Below are positions 24,941-33,881 of a stretch of 64,000 nt of DNA, piece by piece. Origin of the DNA: Streptomyces sp. YIM 121038 (GTDB lineage Bacteria > Actinomycetota > Actinomycetes > Streptomycetales > Streptomycetaceae); the NCBI RefSeq assembly GCF_006088715.1, contig NZ_CP030771.1, positions 4,970,001-5,034,000 of the forward strand, given 5' to 3'. Both the position numbers and the translations under genes were made by a program. The notes under the pieces were generated by a model. It ran no database searches. It was given only the letters and a program-made list of their open reading frames with translations, and had not been told where the DNA came from. Position 1 is the first letter of the stretch. Each line of letters opens with the position of its first letter.

Positions 24941-26463
24941 TTGATGCCTCCGGCGAACGGCAGGGTCGTGGCGAACGCGCGGGCGTGCTCAAGGTCGAGC
25001 CACTCGATCCGCAGGTGGGCATTACGGGCGCGGGAGGCCGTCGTCCTCTTCGTCTTCTCCAGTTCCTCGCTGCTGCGCGCGGAGATGGTGATGTAGCCGA
25101 CGACCGCGGAACCGGCCGCGCCGGAGGAGGCCAGCGCCATGCCGCGCGAGCCCGTGGCGTTGGCGGCGATCAGGTCGCGGGGGTCCAGGTTCTTGCCACG
25201 CTGGCGGTCCCGGTGCATCTCGGCCTGATTGTTGGTGTCCTCCGCGAGCATCCGCTCCACGGCCTTGTCGTTCGGCTCCAGGTTCTGGGTGATGCTCATC
25301 GTGCGGATCACGTCGGGCATCCCGATCAACAGGGGTGACAGGAAGTCAGGCCCCACAGGCGTGGTGGGCCAGGAGACGACGGCGGCCGTCGCGTGGAACC
25401 ACTGGTCCGTTGACCCGGCGGCCCGCGTCGCGACGTGCGCGCCGTCGCGGACATCGACGTTCCGGGGGAACGCGTGGGCCTGGGGCAGGTCGGTGTCCCA
25501 GATAGCGTGATCGGGGTCGTAGCTGTTGCGGATGAACGCGGTCATCCGGCCCTCATCGAGCGGCGCGATCACCGAGAGGTCGGCGTCCTCGCACCGGGAC
25601 CACAGTTCTTCCAGGTACGCGGCCATCGCGGCGGCGACACCTTCGTCACCGGTGCCCCGGGCGGCGCCGTCAGCCGCCAGGTCGCGGGTGAACTTCGCGT
25701 GGGCGGTGATGTAGTAGCGGTGTTCCTCCGCCGAGGTGGACACGGCGTTGGCCAACGTGTCGTACGAGTCCTTCAACCACTGCGGCACCTCGTGCGTCGC
25801 GGCGGACTCGTCGCGCTGGGCGACGAACCGGCGGTGCGCGTGCGGGTCCGACTTCATCTGACGGGCGAGGACCTGAATGCGCTTGACCGGGTGTTCCTCG
25901 GTGTTGCCGAACGCGTCGAGCAGCTCTCCCCACCGCTCCAGGGCGACGACTTGTTCGCCGACCTCCTTGCCGCCCAGGCCGGGCGAGGCGACTTCCAGCG
26001 TCGCGGTGACGCAGCCCGCTTCGGGCTGGAGGACAACGACCGCTTGCTGACCGCGGACCGTCACCGGCACCCAGGTCATCCCGGCGACGCCCTCCGGCTC
26101 GGTGAGCGCAGCGTCCGGCGGCGTGCCGTCACGGCGCACGCCGGCCTCGACCGCAGGGGAGACCCACACACCGCCGGTCCGGGCCAGGGCCTTGCGGTGG
26201 TACCGCTTGATCCGCCACCAGCGGTAGAGCGTGCGGCGCTGTGCGGTCCCCTTCGGCCGGTAGGGCGCGTACACCACGACCAGCGCGACCACGATGGGCA
26301 GCGCCAGGCCAAGACCGGCCAGCACCGGGACACCGCTGAAGAGGAAGCCGGACATGATGCCGAGCCCCGCTCCGCAGCCCAGGACGACCTGTTCGCCGAG
26401 GTCCCGGCGGCCCACCAGGCCCGTCGGCCGGTGCTTTCCGAACTGATACGTACGAGTAGACAT
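24937..26463 (-). CDS. SCO6880-family T4SS protein
   Basis: This 508-residue protein has an N-terminal basic stretch, two hydrophobic segments (LGCGAGLGIMSGFLFSGV; LAGLGLALPIVVALVVVYA; a PrgI/VirB3-like hairpin) and a long soluble domain ending SRARNAHLRIEWLDLEHARAFATTLP. NCBI names such proteins the SCO6880 family; they sit beside VirB4-like genes in Streptomyces T4SS loci and look like VirB3 plus the N-terminal part of VirB4. The context here is the same. Confidence 0.85.
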   Translation of the reverse strand: MSTRTYQFGKHRPTGLVGRRDLGEQVVLGCGAGLGIMSGFLFSGVPVLAGLGLALPIVVALVVVYAPYRPKGTAQRRTLYRWWRIKRYHRKALARTGGVWVSPAVEAGVRRDGTPPDAALTEPEGVAGMTWVPVTVRGQQAVVVLQPEAGCVTATLEVASPGLGGKEVGEQVVALERWGELLDAFGNTEEHPVKRIQVLARQMKSDPHAHRRFVAQRDESAATHEVPQWLKDSYDTLANAVSTSAEEHRYYITAHAKFTRDLAADGAARGTGDEGVAAAMAAYLEELWSRCEDADLSVIAPLDEGRMTAFIRNSYDPDHAIWDTDLPQAHAFPRNVDVRDGAHVATRAAGSTDQWFHATAAVVSWPTTPVGPDFLSPLLIGMPDVIRTMSITQNLEPNDKAVERMLAEDTNNQAEMHRDRQRGKNLDPRDLIAANATGSRGMALASSGAAGSAVVGYITISARSSEELEKTKRTTASRARNAHLRIEWLDLEHARAFATTLPFAGGIK

Positions 26464-26466
26464 GGA

Positions 26467-28137
26467 TCACTTGTCCTTGCTGGTGGGCGGCTTGATGGGC
26501 GCCCCGCCACCAGTCGGCTTCGCTGGCGGGTTGGGAGTGGTGGACGGGCCGGTGCCCGCAGTAGTGCCCGAGGTGAAGGAGGGAGCCGGAGGCCGGGGGG
26601 CCGACGGTGCGGGCCGGTTCCCGGACTGCCCAGGAGGAGCAGGCACAGGAGACGGCCCCCGGCTGGGGGCTCCTGCGTTCGGGGTGACGACGGGGTTCGT
26701 CGTCCCGCCGTGGCTTCGGGCGGAGTCCGGTACGTGGTCGGCCGGTGCCCCGTTGCCGTCGCCGGCCGGAGGCGTCGGAGAGCCGGAGCCGACGCTCGGG
26801 TCCGACTGCGCGCCGGAGGTGCGTGCCGAGGGCGGAGGACTCGGAGCCTGCGAGTCCTGGTTCCCGTGGTCCTGCTGGGACTCGCCGCCGTTCCCGGCGT
26901 CGGTCCCCTGCGCACCCGGCGAACTCATGGCCTTGCCCTTCACCGCATCGGTACCGGCCTTCGCCAGGGCGATTCCGGCACCGACCGGCCCGGCCGCTGT
27001 GCCCATCGCCGCGCCGCCACCCTTGCCGCCGCCGACCAATGCGCTCTGGATATGGGAGTTGAGAGCGCGGTTCGCGTGCTGCCCCGGTCCGTCCACAGCG
27101 GCAGCGGGGCCCGAGGACTGGGCCGTCTTCCGCCCGTGGTGCAGCTGGGCCATCTCGTCGCCGAAGGCCGGAACCCACTTGTAGAGGGTGGCGGAGGCGA
27201 ACACGGCGAGAAGGAGGATGAGGGCGCCGACGAGGATCTTGGAGACCGCGTCGGACATGCTGCCCGTCGAGTCGCTCAGGATCGCTCCGCCGAGCCCGAG
27301 AAGCGCGAACAGCACCGGCTTGGACAGGCCGATCGCGAAGATCGCGCCGATCCACTTCTTGGACTTGCCCCACAGGTCCCGGTCCACCAGGCCCGCGTTC
27401 ACGACCGGCCCGAGCGCCACCGCAACGTAGATCGCCGCGCCGCGGATGAGCATCTCGACCCACATCAGCAGGGCACCGCACATCATGATCAGGTTGACGA
27501 CCAGGAGCTGACCCACGCCCTCGGAGGGGTTCGCGGCCATGATCTTGAGGAGGTTCTCCAGGAAGGGTTTGAAGTTCTCCGTGGCGTATGGCTCGAAGAC
27601 CTTCGTGACCTCGTCAATGGCCCGCATCAGCAGCGCGATAGCGCCGGGGGTCAGGGCGTTGACGAGGAACTGGAGCAGCAGGAAGCCGATGGCCTCGCTG
27701 ATGGCTTCGGTCAGGCCGACCCCGCGTACCGCGCGCTTGGCAACGGCGATGAACCACAGGGCCGCTGTGATCAGCGACGAGGCCGCGAAGATGATCGCGT
27801 ACTGCTTCAGGAAGCCCTGGCTCGTCAGATCGACCTTGGTGGTGTTCTGGATCAGCTCCAGCATCTTGCGGAGGAACCAGATGTTGGCCTCCGCGAGTTT
27901 CTGCAGCAGGAAGCCCAACGGGTCCTTGACGAAGTCGATCGCCGCTTTGGCCTCGCAGACCATCGGGATGTAGCAGAACGGGTTGGCGACCGCCGACGGG
28001 ACGAAGATGAACCCGACGACGACGTTGACCCACACCAGGGCCTGAACCCGGCGGCCCCAGCCCCGGCCGGGCCCGCTCCGCTCGATGGCGAGCAGGCCCG
28101 GGGCGTCCTCACGCAAGCGAAGGCGCATCGGTGACAC
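26467..28137 (-). CDS. VirB6/TrbL-like polytopic channel protein
   Basis: This ~556-residue protein has about six hydrophobic segments between residues 25 and 340 (for example VNVVVGFIFVPSAVANPF, FAASSLITAALWFIAVA, ISEAIGFLLLQFLVNAL, ILVGALILLLAVFASATLY). A ~200-residue Pro/Gly/Ser/Asn-rich hydrophilic tail follows. That is the VirB6/TrbL plan, forming the inner-membrane channel. The start could be GTG 28137 or ATG 28128, both inside the end of the TcpC-like gene. Confidence 0.82.
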   Translation of the reverse strand: MSPMRLRLREDAPGLLAIERSGPGRGWGRRVQALVWVNVVVGFIFVPSAVANPFCYIPMVCEAKAAIDFVKDPLGFLLQKLAEANIWFLRKMLELIQNTTKVDLTSQGFLKQYAIIFAASSLITAALWFIAVAKRAVRGVGLTEAISEAIGFLLLQFLVNALTPGAIALLMRAIDEVTKVFEPYATENFKPFLENLLKIMAANPSEGVGQLLVVNLIMMCGALLMWVEMLIRGAAIYVAVALGPVVNAGLVDRDLWGKSKKWIGAIFAIGLSKPVLFALLGLGGAILSDSTGSMSDAVSKILVGALILLLAVFASATLYKWVPAFGDEMAQLHHGRKTAQSSGPAAAVDGPGQHANRALNSHIQSALVGGGKGGGAAMGTAAGPVGAGIALAKAGTDAVKGKAMSSPGAQGTDAGNGGESQQDHGNQDSQAPSPPPSARTSGAQSDPSVGSGSPTPPAGDGNGAPADHVPDSARSHGGTTNPVVTPNAGAPSRGPSPVPAPPGQSGNRPAPSAPRPPAPSFTSGTTAGTGPSTTPNPPAKPTGGGAPIKPPTSKDK

Positions 28138-29422
28138 CCCCCACGTCCGCGAAGCTGCTGGCCGGCGCGGCCTGCTCAGCGGCGGGCGGGGACGGCACCA
28201 GAGGCTCCGACGGGGTGACCGCCGTCGTCTTCCAGGTGCCGTCAGCCCAGGTGAGATCGACCGTCATCCGCAGGAAGCCGACCTGCGGGCGCTGCGTCTC
28301 GTCCTTACCGGCGATCCCGCCCATGGACGCGGTCCACAGCTCGATGCTCGCGCTCTGGTCGGTGTAGGACACCGCGCGGGTGGCCAGGGCTGCCGTCCTG
28401 GTGACCAGGAGCCCGCCGTCCGCCGTCTTTCCGTCGTCCCCCAGGGCACGGTTCTCGACGACCAGCCTCGCCGTCGAGTCCGTCTCCGACTTCACCCGCT
28501 CCAGGACGCTCGGCGCTGCTGTGGAGGCCAGCATCTTGTGCCGCCAGTCGGTGCTGGTGAAGAACCGCGGATCGCCGTACAACATCACCGCGCTGGTCGC
28601 GGCGGCGCGTGCGCCGTCCTCGTTGTGTTCGTAGGCGGCAGGGAAGCCGCCCGCGCCGGTGCTGCCGCTCAGGACCGGATCGGAGGCCCCGGCGGGTATG
28701 TAGTCGGTGAAGTCGCCGGTGACGTTGGTTGCCTGCCGGACGTCGATCGGCGCCACCAGGCCGCTGCTGTCCGAACTCCCGGACAGCTTCCAGTCGTTGT
28801 TCTCCCAGACCAGGTTGACCGTCACCGAGCGGAATGCGGCCTTCGGAGTCGCGTGGCCCGTCGCGCTGCCGCGCACGGTCGTTGTCCACAGCCGGACCGT
28901 GGCCTTGTGGATATCGAAGCCGAGAGTGTGAGCGGAGAGGACACCGGTGCGGGCGATGGCCTGCTTCGGGTCGAGCTTGGCGTTGTCTCCCTTGAGGTCA
29001 TGCGCGGCCTGACCGGCCGCACGGTCGGCCTGCTGGACGGCCGTCGAGGCGGAGCTGTGCGTGGCCATGACGGACACGGCACGGTGTCGCACGTCCTTGT
29101 TCGTCAGGTAGGCGGAACTTCCGGCAACGGTCGTGTAGTTGGCGGCAGCGGCTTTAGCGCCGGCCTCGGTGTGGGGGTAGCCGACGGGTACCCCGTTGTT
29201 GGCCCGGCTGCGGGGCTCGCTCGCCTTGGGCGCCGCGTCCGCCGGAGAGGAGGCGGCCGGTTTCGGGGCGGTGTCGTTGCCCGTGGTCAGGCTCACGACC
29301 AGTCCGGCGACGGTGACCACGGCGACCGCCCCGGCGGCGATGCCCCAGAGCTTGGCTCCGGACTGCGCCGGTGCGCGGCCGGTGGTGGAGGAATCCTTCC
29401 TCCGCTGTGTTCGGGCAGCCAT
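28109..29422 (-). CDS. VirB8/TcpC-like conjugal transfer protein with duplicated domain
   Basis: This 437-residue protein has a short basic cytoplasmic N-terminus, one membrane anchor (WGIAAGAVAVVTVAGLVVSL), a Ser/Pro/Ala linker and two related extracellular repeats of about 160-170 residues. The first begins GYPHTEAGAKAAAANY ... DVRHRAVSVMA, the second GFPAAYEHNEDGARAA ... DWRHKMLAS. Each ends with a strand like VRLWTTTV / IELWTASMGG. This matches TcpC/VirB8 proteins of Gram-positive T4SSs, which stack two NTF2-like domains. Confidence 0.72.
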   Translation of the reverse strand: MAARTQRRKDSSTTGRAPAQSGAKLWGIAAGAVAVVTVAGLVVSLTTGNDTAPKPAASSPADAAPKASEPRSRANNGVPVGYPHTEAGAKAAAANYTTVAGSSAYLTNKDVRHRAVSVMATHSSASTAVQQADRAAGQAAHDLKGDNAKLDPKQAIARTGVLSAHTLGFDIHKATVRLWTTTVRGSATGHATPKAAFRSVTVNLVWENNDWKLSGSSDSSGLVAPIDVRQATNVTGDFTDYIPAGASDPVLSGSTGAGGFPAAYEHNEDGARAAATSAVMLYGDPRFFTSTDWRHKMLASTAAPSVLERVKSETDSTARLVVENRALGDDGKTADGGLLVTRTAALATRAVSYTDQSASIELWTASMGGIAGKDETQRPQVGFLRMTVDLTWADGTWKTTAVTPSEPLVPSPPAAEQAAPASSFADVGGVTDAPSLA

Positions 29423-29425
29423 GGG

Positions 29426-29764
29426 TCACACACCCATGCCGTAGGTGATCGTGAAGATCGTGCCGAACGAGGCGACGAGGAAGACGACCACCAGGCCGCC
29501 GACCATCATGCCCTTGCCGCGCGAGCTGTCCATGGTCGAGTGGCCGTCGCCCACCCAGCCCTTGGACTTGGCGAGACCGGCGAAGAAGGCACCGGCGCCG
29601 ACCACCAGGACGAGGGCGGCGAGCACGCCGAGCAGGACCTTGGCGGTCCCGCCGAGCTTGCCGAACGGGCCCCAGTCCGGCTTCACGCCGGACACCACGT
29701 CGGCACCCGCCGCAAGGGTCGTGTGCAGGGTCGGGTCGGCAGCAGCAGAGAGAAGGTTGTGCAT
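29426..29764 (-). CDS. VirB2-like small membrane protein (112 aa)
   Basis: A 112-residue protein with a polar N-terminus and two membrane helices (AKVLLGVLAALVLVVGAGAFFAGLA; GMMVGGLVVVFLVASFGTIFTI) joined by a small Gly/Lys-rich loop. This is the shape of VirB2-type pilin or channel subunits and of the matching gene in actinobacterial T4SS loci. It lies 3 bp upstream of the TcpC-like gene. Confidence 0.65.
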   Translation of the reverse strand: MHNLLSAAADPTLHTTLAAGADVVSGVKPDWGPFGKLGGTAKVLLGVLAALVLVVGAGAFFAGLAKSKGWVGDGHSTMDSSRGKGMMVGGLVVVFLVASFGTIFTITYGMGV

Positions 29765-29814
29765 GGTATTTCCTTTTGTGCAGAGTGAGTTGATATGCGG
29801 TGTTTTGATCGGAT

Positions 29815-30792
29815 TTAGCCGACGTGGCGCATCGCGATGAGCTGAGGCGTCCAGTAGCTGAGGGGCTTGATCCGTACCTGGGCCCCGGTGTGCGGGGCGT
29901 CGATGACCTCGTTGTTGCCGATGTACATCCCGACGTGCTCCGGTCCGGCGGAGCCAGGGACGGTGAACAGCAGGTCACCGGGCTGGAGTTGGGACACGCT
30001 CTTGACGGCGGTCCCGGCGTGCACCTGGTCGTAGGTGACGCGGGGAAGGTTCACCCCGGCTGAGGCCCAGGCCATCTTGGTGAGCGAGGAGCAGTCGCAT
30101 CCGCCTTGCCCCTTGTAGGGCGAGACGCAGTCGCCGCCCCACTGGTACCAAGTCCCCAGGGCCGTCTTCGCGGCGGAGATGGCGCGAGCGGCACCCTTGC
30201 CCGCGGGAGCGTCGGGGCTGACCGCCGCCGCCCACTTCGCGGCCAGGTCCCGGATCTCCTTCACGTAGCCGCGCGTCTCGGGGTACGGGGGAATGCCGCC
30301 GTACTTGATCACGGCCCCGCCGCCCGCGTTGTAGGCGGCCAGCATGTTGTCCGTGCTGTCGCCCGGGACGTTCTTGACCTCCTTGGCCAGGACGCAGTCG
30401 TAGTTGGCCTGCGCGGCGATGGCGTCGGCCGGGTTGAAGATGTCTTTGATGCCGTCGCCGTCGCCGTCCATGCCGTACTGGGCCCAGGTGCCGGGCATGA
30501 ACTGGGCGATGCCCAGGGCCCCCACCGGACTCTTGGCCTTCGGGTCGAAATGCGACTCCGTGTAGAGCTGCGCGGCCAGCAGCGATGCGGTGACCTGCGG
30601 GCACTTCCCCGCGTGCTTGTCGATGATCGTTCGCACCCAGCCGGGCACCGGTGAGTCCGGCGTGAGACCGCCGCCGGGACCGTTCTCCTGGGCGGAGGCG
30701 CTGTCGGCCCCGCCGAAGGTCGTCAGCAGCGCGACGCCGCTGATGACCATGGCAGCCAGCAGGCCGAGGATGATCTGTACGGACTTCTTCAT
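29815..30792 (-). CDS. Secreted SLT + NlpC/P60 cell-wall hydrolase (VirB1-like)
   Basis: This 325-residue exported enzyme opens the cell wall for the transfer channel. It has a signal or anchor segment (IILGLLAAMVISGVALLTTF). A lytic transglycosylase domain follows at about 45-170, with catalytic-type AAQLYTESHFDPKA and GALGIAQFMPGTW. The C-terminal NlpC/P60 domain at about 205-325 shows GGCDCSSLTKMAW (Cys nucleophile), PEHVGMYIGNNEVIDA (His) and IDAPHTGAQV. The two-domain layout is that of VirB1/TcpG-type transfer hydrolases. Confidence 0.9.
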   Translation of the reverse strand: MKKSVQIILGLLAAMVISGVALLTTFGGADSASAQENGPGGGLTPDSPVPGWVRTIIDKHAGKCPQVTASLLAAQLYTESHFDPKAKSPVGALGIAQFMPGTWAQYGMDGDGDGIKDIFNPADAIAAQANYDCVLAKEVKNVPGDSTDNMLAAYNAGGGAVIKYGGIPPYPETRGYVKEIRDLAAKWAAAVSPDAPAGKGAARAISAAKTALGTWYQWGGDCVSPYKGQGGCDCSSLTKMAWASAGVNLPRVTYDQVHAGTAVKSVSQLQPGDLLFTVPGSAGPEHVGMYIGNNEVIDAPHTGAQVRIKPLSYWTPQLIAMRHVG

Positions 30793-30803
30793 CGCGGCCG
30801 CCG

Positions 30804-31406
30804 TCAGCCCACCGGCAGCGCGGTGACGCGCCAGCCGTCGGCGGTGTGCTCCAGGCGCAGGGCGAGCTGTTCGCTGCTGTGCCGCGCCGGCCCGGACTTC
30901 GGGGTCGTGGTGAGGGTGTAGGCGACCCGCACGAGCGCGGACGAGGGCGTCGCGGCCGGGGCGCCGTCCGGCACCACAGCGGACGTGATCTTCGCGGTCT
31001 GCCTGGCCTGCTCGGAGCGCAGTTCCGCCCACGGCGCTTCCTGGCCAGGGCGCTTCTGGGCCAGGACATCCACCAGCTCGCCGCTGGCGAGCTTCGCCGC
31101 GCGAGCGCCCGCGTCGGCGTACGACCGGTCGCCGCCGTTGGTGGCGTCGTGCTGGGCGTAGGCCACCGTGAAGGCCCGTGCGACCTTCTCCACGCCGGCG
31201 GGCAGGGTCTTGCCCGGCGCGGAGTCGGAGGCCCTGGTGGTCGGCGTGGCCGATGCGGTGATGCCCGCCGAAACGGAGTGGGGGCGAGCGTTCTTCGATG
31301 CCGAGTCGTCGCCGGTCGAGCTGGAGCAGCCGGACGCCAGAGCGGCCACGGAAACCGCAGCACATATTGCGGCCGATATCGGTATGAATCGGGTGGAGCG
31401 AGGCAT
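30804..31406 (-). CDS. Transfer-locus lipoprotein (200 aa)
   Basis: A 200-residue protein with signal peptide and lipobox LASGC. A Ser/Thr-rich linker follows, then a compact domain (VEKVARAFTVAYAQHDA; LRSEQARQTAKI; RVAYTLTTT; LALRLEHTADGWRVTAL) of NTF2/VirB8-like appearance. It ends 11 bp before the wall-hydrolase gene. It is probably an outer-face component of the channel. Longer frames upstream of 31406 lack a signal peptide and are not used. Confidence 0.72.
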   Translation of the reverse strand: MPRSTRFIPISAAICAAVSVAALASGCSSSTGDDSASKNARPHSVSAGITASATPTTRASDSAPGKTLPAGVEKVARAFTVAYAQHDATNGGDRSYADAGARAAKLASGELVDVLAQKRPGQEAPWAELRSEQARQTAKITSAVVPDGAPAATPSSALVRVAYTLTTTPKSGPARHSSEQLALRLEHTADGWRVTALPVG

Positions 31407-31449
31407 GACGAAACCACGACCTTGGTGCAGGAAGTTCAAGTGAGAGAGC

Positions 31450-31489
31450 GGGTGTTGCGGCCCGGGGGGCGAGTTGGGCCGCAACACCC
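31450..31489 (-). terminator. 14-bp-stem terminator after the adhesin gene
   Basis: GGGTGTTGCGGCCC and GGGCCGCAACACCC form a perfect stem with a 12-nt loop, 24 bp after the adhesin stop and before the lipoprotein gene. Confidence 0.75.
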
Positions 31490-31513
31490 CTTCGCAGGAG
31501 CGAGCTGGGGGAA

Positions 31514-33547
31514 CTACTCCTGCGGGCTGTTACCGGCGTTGGCCGGGGACTGCTGGCGACGGCGGGTCATCCACACCGTTCCGCCACCCACCGCGAGTAG
31601 GGCGGCAGCGCCACCCGCGGCCCACGGCGCCATCTCGGCGCCAGTCTTGGCCAGGGAACCCGAGCTGGGGGTCTCCGGCGGCGTGCCGCCGCCCTTGGCC
31701 GGCGGAGGAGTCGAGCCCGGCGTGGACGGGGTCGGCGTCGGCGGCGTGGGTGGGGTCGGGAGCTTGCTGTCCTGGGCCCGGACGGTCACCTCGGAGTCCG
31801 CCCGCGCGGTGAAGCTGATCGGCCGGGCCAACTTGTCGTAGCCGTCCGGCGCCTTGGTCTCGGTGAGGAGGTACTCGATGCCGTCCTCGACCGTGGCGTC
31901 CAGCTTGATCGGCTGGGACTTGCCGTCAGCGCCAGTGGTACCCGACGCGACCTTCGTTCCGGGCACCTTGTTGCCGGACGGATCGACCCTGACCGTGGCG
32001 ATGTCGAAGCCCATGCCGCCCAGGACCTTGCCGGACTCCTTGTCGGTCTTCAGCACGCGCATGGTCGCCGGGATCGGGTCGTTGGTCAGCGTCAGGTTGA
32101 CCACCGCACCGGCCTTCGCCAGGAAGCGTTCCGGGGTGCTGTTCAGCTGGTAGTGCGCCGGGGCCTTGACCTCCTTGGCCCAGTACGCGGACCCGGCCTT
32201 CACATCCACGCCGAGCTTGAGCTTGGCCAGGCCATCCTTGCCGGTGGTCACATCCGTGATCTTCTTGCCGGGCTTGTGCTTCCCGGCGCCGTCCACGTCG
32301 TCCGCGTCGATCTCGATGACCGCGTTGGCCAGCGGCTTGCCCGTGGCCTTGTCCACCTTCTTCAGGACGAGTTCAGCGTCCTTGAACGGGTCGATCACCG
32401 TGATCGGCTTCGCCGACCCGGACTGCCCGGCGACGATCAACACATCCTGGTCGGGCACGAGTTCGTGGATGTCGTCGCCCGTCGAAGACTCGTGCAGCCG
32501 GTACTTCCCCGGAGCCACGCCCTCGAACGTGAGGACACCGTCCTTGCCGGTCTTGCCCTCCTTCACCACCTTCCCCGCGGAGTCCAGGAGCTGGAAGCTC
32601 ACGCCGACCAGGCGGGAGCCCTCCGGGTCCTTCTTGTGGATCTCCACGCCGCCGGTGGCGGGCTTCACGGTGACATCCGCAGAGTCCTGCGCTGTGGTCG
32701 TGTCTCCGGCCAGCAGCATCCGCTGTGCCCGCTTGTCGTGCGGGTCCAGGGTCTTGAGCTGCGAGCCGGGCAGGCCCGTTGCCGTTCCCTTGACGGCGGT
32801 CGTGCCGGTCTTCGAGGCCGTGAAGGTCCACGAGGCTCGTCCGTCGCCGCCGGTGGTGACGCTGCCCTTGGAGGAGTCTGCGCCGAGGTCCACCTTGACC
32901 CCCGGGATGTGCTCGCCCGACAGCTTGGACGTGACGTCCACGTCCACCGTGACCTTCGTGCCCTCGGTGGTCTCCTTCACCTTCGGGCGGACGTGCAGCT
33001 CATACGGTCCGGCCAGCTTCTTGGCTTCGGCGAGATAACCCATCGCCATCGACCGGGAGTTGGCGGAGACATTCGGGTAGGAGAGGCGTTGCTTTCCGCG
33101 TGAGCCGTTGATCCCGTACGTGCCTCCCGCGAGGAGTTCGTACGTGGCCGCATCGACCGCTGCGGCCTGAGCGTCGGAATGCGTCTGGCCGTACTTGCCG
33201 ATGATGTACGACGCGTACGCCACATTCGCGTCAGGGACCTTCTGACCGGTCTCCGAAGAGGTCCATTGCGAGACCGGCTTGGGCCCGAAGTACCCGCCGG
33301 CCGCGTCCGGTCCGCGCCGCGACGGGTCAGCACAGTACGTTTCGTTGTCGCCCCAGACGCGGAGTCCGGGCGGCCCGTAGGCGCCGATGTGGCTGGAGGC
33401 GGCGTGCCCCTCGGAGTCTGGAATCTGGAACCCCGGCCCGTACTTGTCGGCCGCTACCGCAGTGGGGACCCAGGCCAGGGTGCCCACCACCCCGGCGGCC
33501 ACAGCGACGGCGGCCAGCCGGGAGGGGGTGGGTATGCGTGAACGCAT
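31514..33547 (-). CDS. SpaA-like surface adhesin with LAKTG sortase signal
   Basis: This 677-residue wall protein has a signal peptide (LAAVAVAAGVVGTLAWVPTAVA) and an N-terminal thioester-type/collagen-adhesin-like domain (Cys in ETYCADPS; VAYASYIIGKYGQ). Several immunoglobulin-like or SpaA/prealbumin repeats follow (G-x-A-x-W-T-F-T-A; GVSFQLLDSAGKVVKEG; APGKYRLHESST; VEDGIEYLLTETKAPDGY). A Pro/Thr-rich stalk, LAKTG near 632, a hydrophobic helix and RRR end the protein. Sortase E-type LAXTG anchoring is expected. In a transfer locus it could hold mating hyphae together. The start has AGGAG 9 bases upstream. Confidence 0.85.
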   Translation of the reverse strand: MRSRIPTPSRLAAVAVAAGVVGTLAWVPTAVAADKYGPGFQIPDSEGHAASSHIGAYGPPGLRVWGDNETYCADPSRRGPDAAGGYFGPKPVSQWTSSETGQKVPDANVAYASYIIGKYGQTHSDAQAAAVDAATYELLAGGTYGINGSRGKQRLSYPNVSANSRSMAMGYLAEAKKLAGPYELHVRPKVKETTEGTKVTVDVDVTSKLSGEHIPGVKVDLGADSSKGSVTTGGDGRASWTFTASKTGTTAVKGTATGLPGSQLKTLDPHDKRAQRMLLAGDTTTAQDSADVTVKPATGGVEIHKKDPEGSRLVGVSFQLLDSAGKVVKEGKTGKDGVLTFEGVAPGKYRLHESSTGDDIHELVPDQDVLIVAGQSGSAKPITVIDPFKDAELVLKKVDKATGKPLANAVIEIDADDVDGAGKHKPGKKITDVTTGKDGLAKLKLGVDVKAGSAYWAKEVKAPAHYQLNSTPERFLAKAGAVVNLTLTNDPIPATMRVLKTDKESGKVLGGMGFDIATVRVDPSGNKVPGTKVASGTTGADGKSQPIKLDATVEDGIEYLLTETKAPDGYDKLARPISFTARADSEVTVRAQDSKLPTPPTPPTPTPSTPGSTPPPAKGGGTPPETPSSGSLAKTGAEMAPWAAGGAAALLAVGGGTVWMTRRRQQSPANAGNSPQE

Positions 33548-33775
33548 GAAGTCGTGCTCCTGCTTACGGAAGCCCCCGGTATGCCGGAGAGCTTCAGAGT
33601 CGGGAGCCGGACTGCATGGTGCCTTGAGTCGGGACCGGCTCCCCTTGCGGTGCGCGTCCTCGGACATCTCGTGTCCGAGGGCGACTTCTGAAATGCGGCC
33701 GGGTCTCAAATTCAGACGAGTTCCTGTCGGCCGCCTCGCGTCATATCAAGGTGAATCAGCCCCTCCCTGTGCAGG

Positions 33776-33837
33776 GCAGATTCCGGGTATACGGAATCTG
33801 CACGGCCGCAGAACGCCTTTGGCGTTGGGCCGTGCAG
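33776..33837. repeat. Two adjacent hairpins in the 33.55-33.91 kb intergenic region
   Basis: GCAGATTCCG/CGGAATCTGC (6-nt loop) is followed directly by CTGCACGGCC/GGCCGTGCAG enclosing AACGCC/GGCGTT. The 360-bp gap holds no gene I can support; it contains these hairpins, the adhesin promoter and the iteron-like sites at 33882-33915. It could be a secondary or single-strand origin, or a terminator cluster. Confidence 0.5.
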
Positions 33838-33881
33838 AGAGCCTGACAGGGGTGTGGGAAGAACTCGAATCTGAATTAATG

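Noticed and set aside
26462..27184. Plus-strand 240-residue ORF over the VirB6-like tail
   Set aside because: It is the complement of the Pro/Gly/Ser-rich coding tail; it has no ribosome site context and no domain.
31407..33709. Longer starts for the lipoprotein (31487) and adhesin (33709)
   Set aside because: The extra N-terminal residues would bury the signal peptides. The starts at 31406 and 33547 place them at the N-terminus, the latter with AGGAG upstream.
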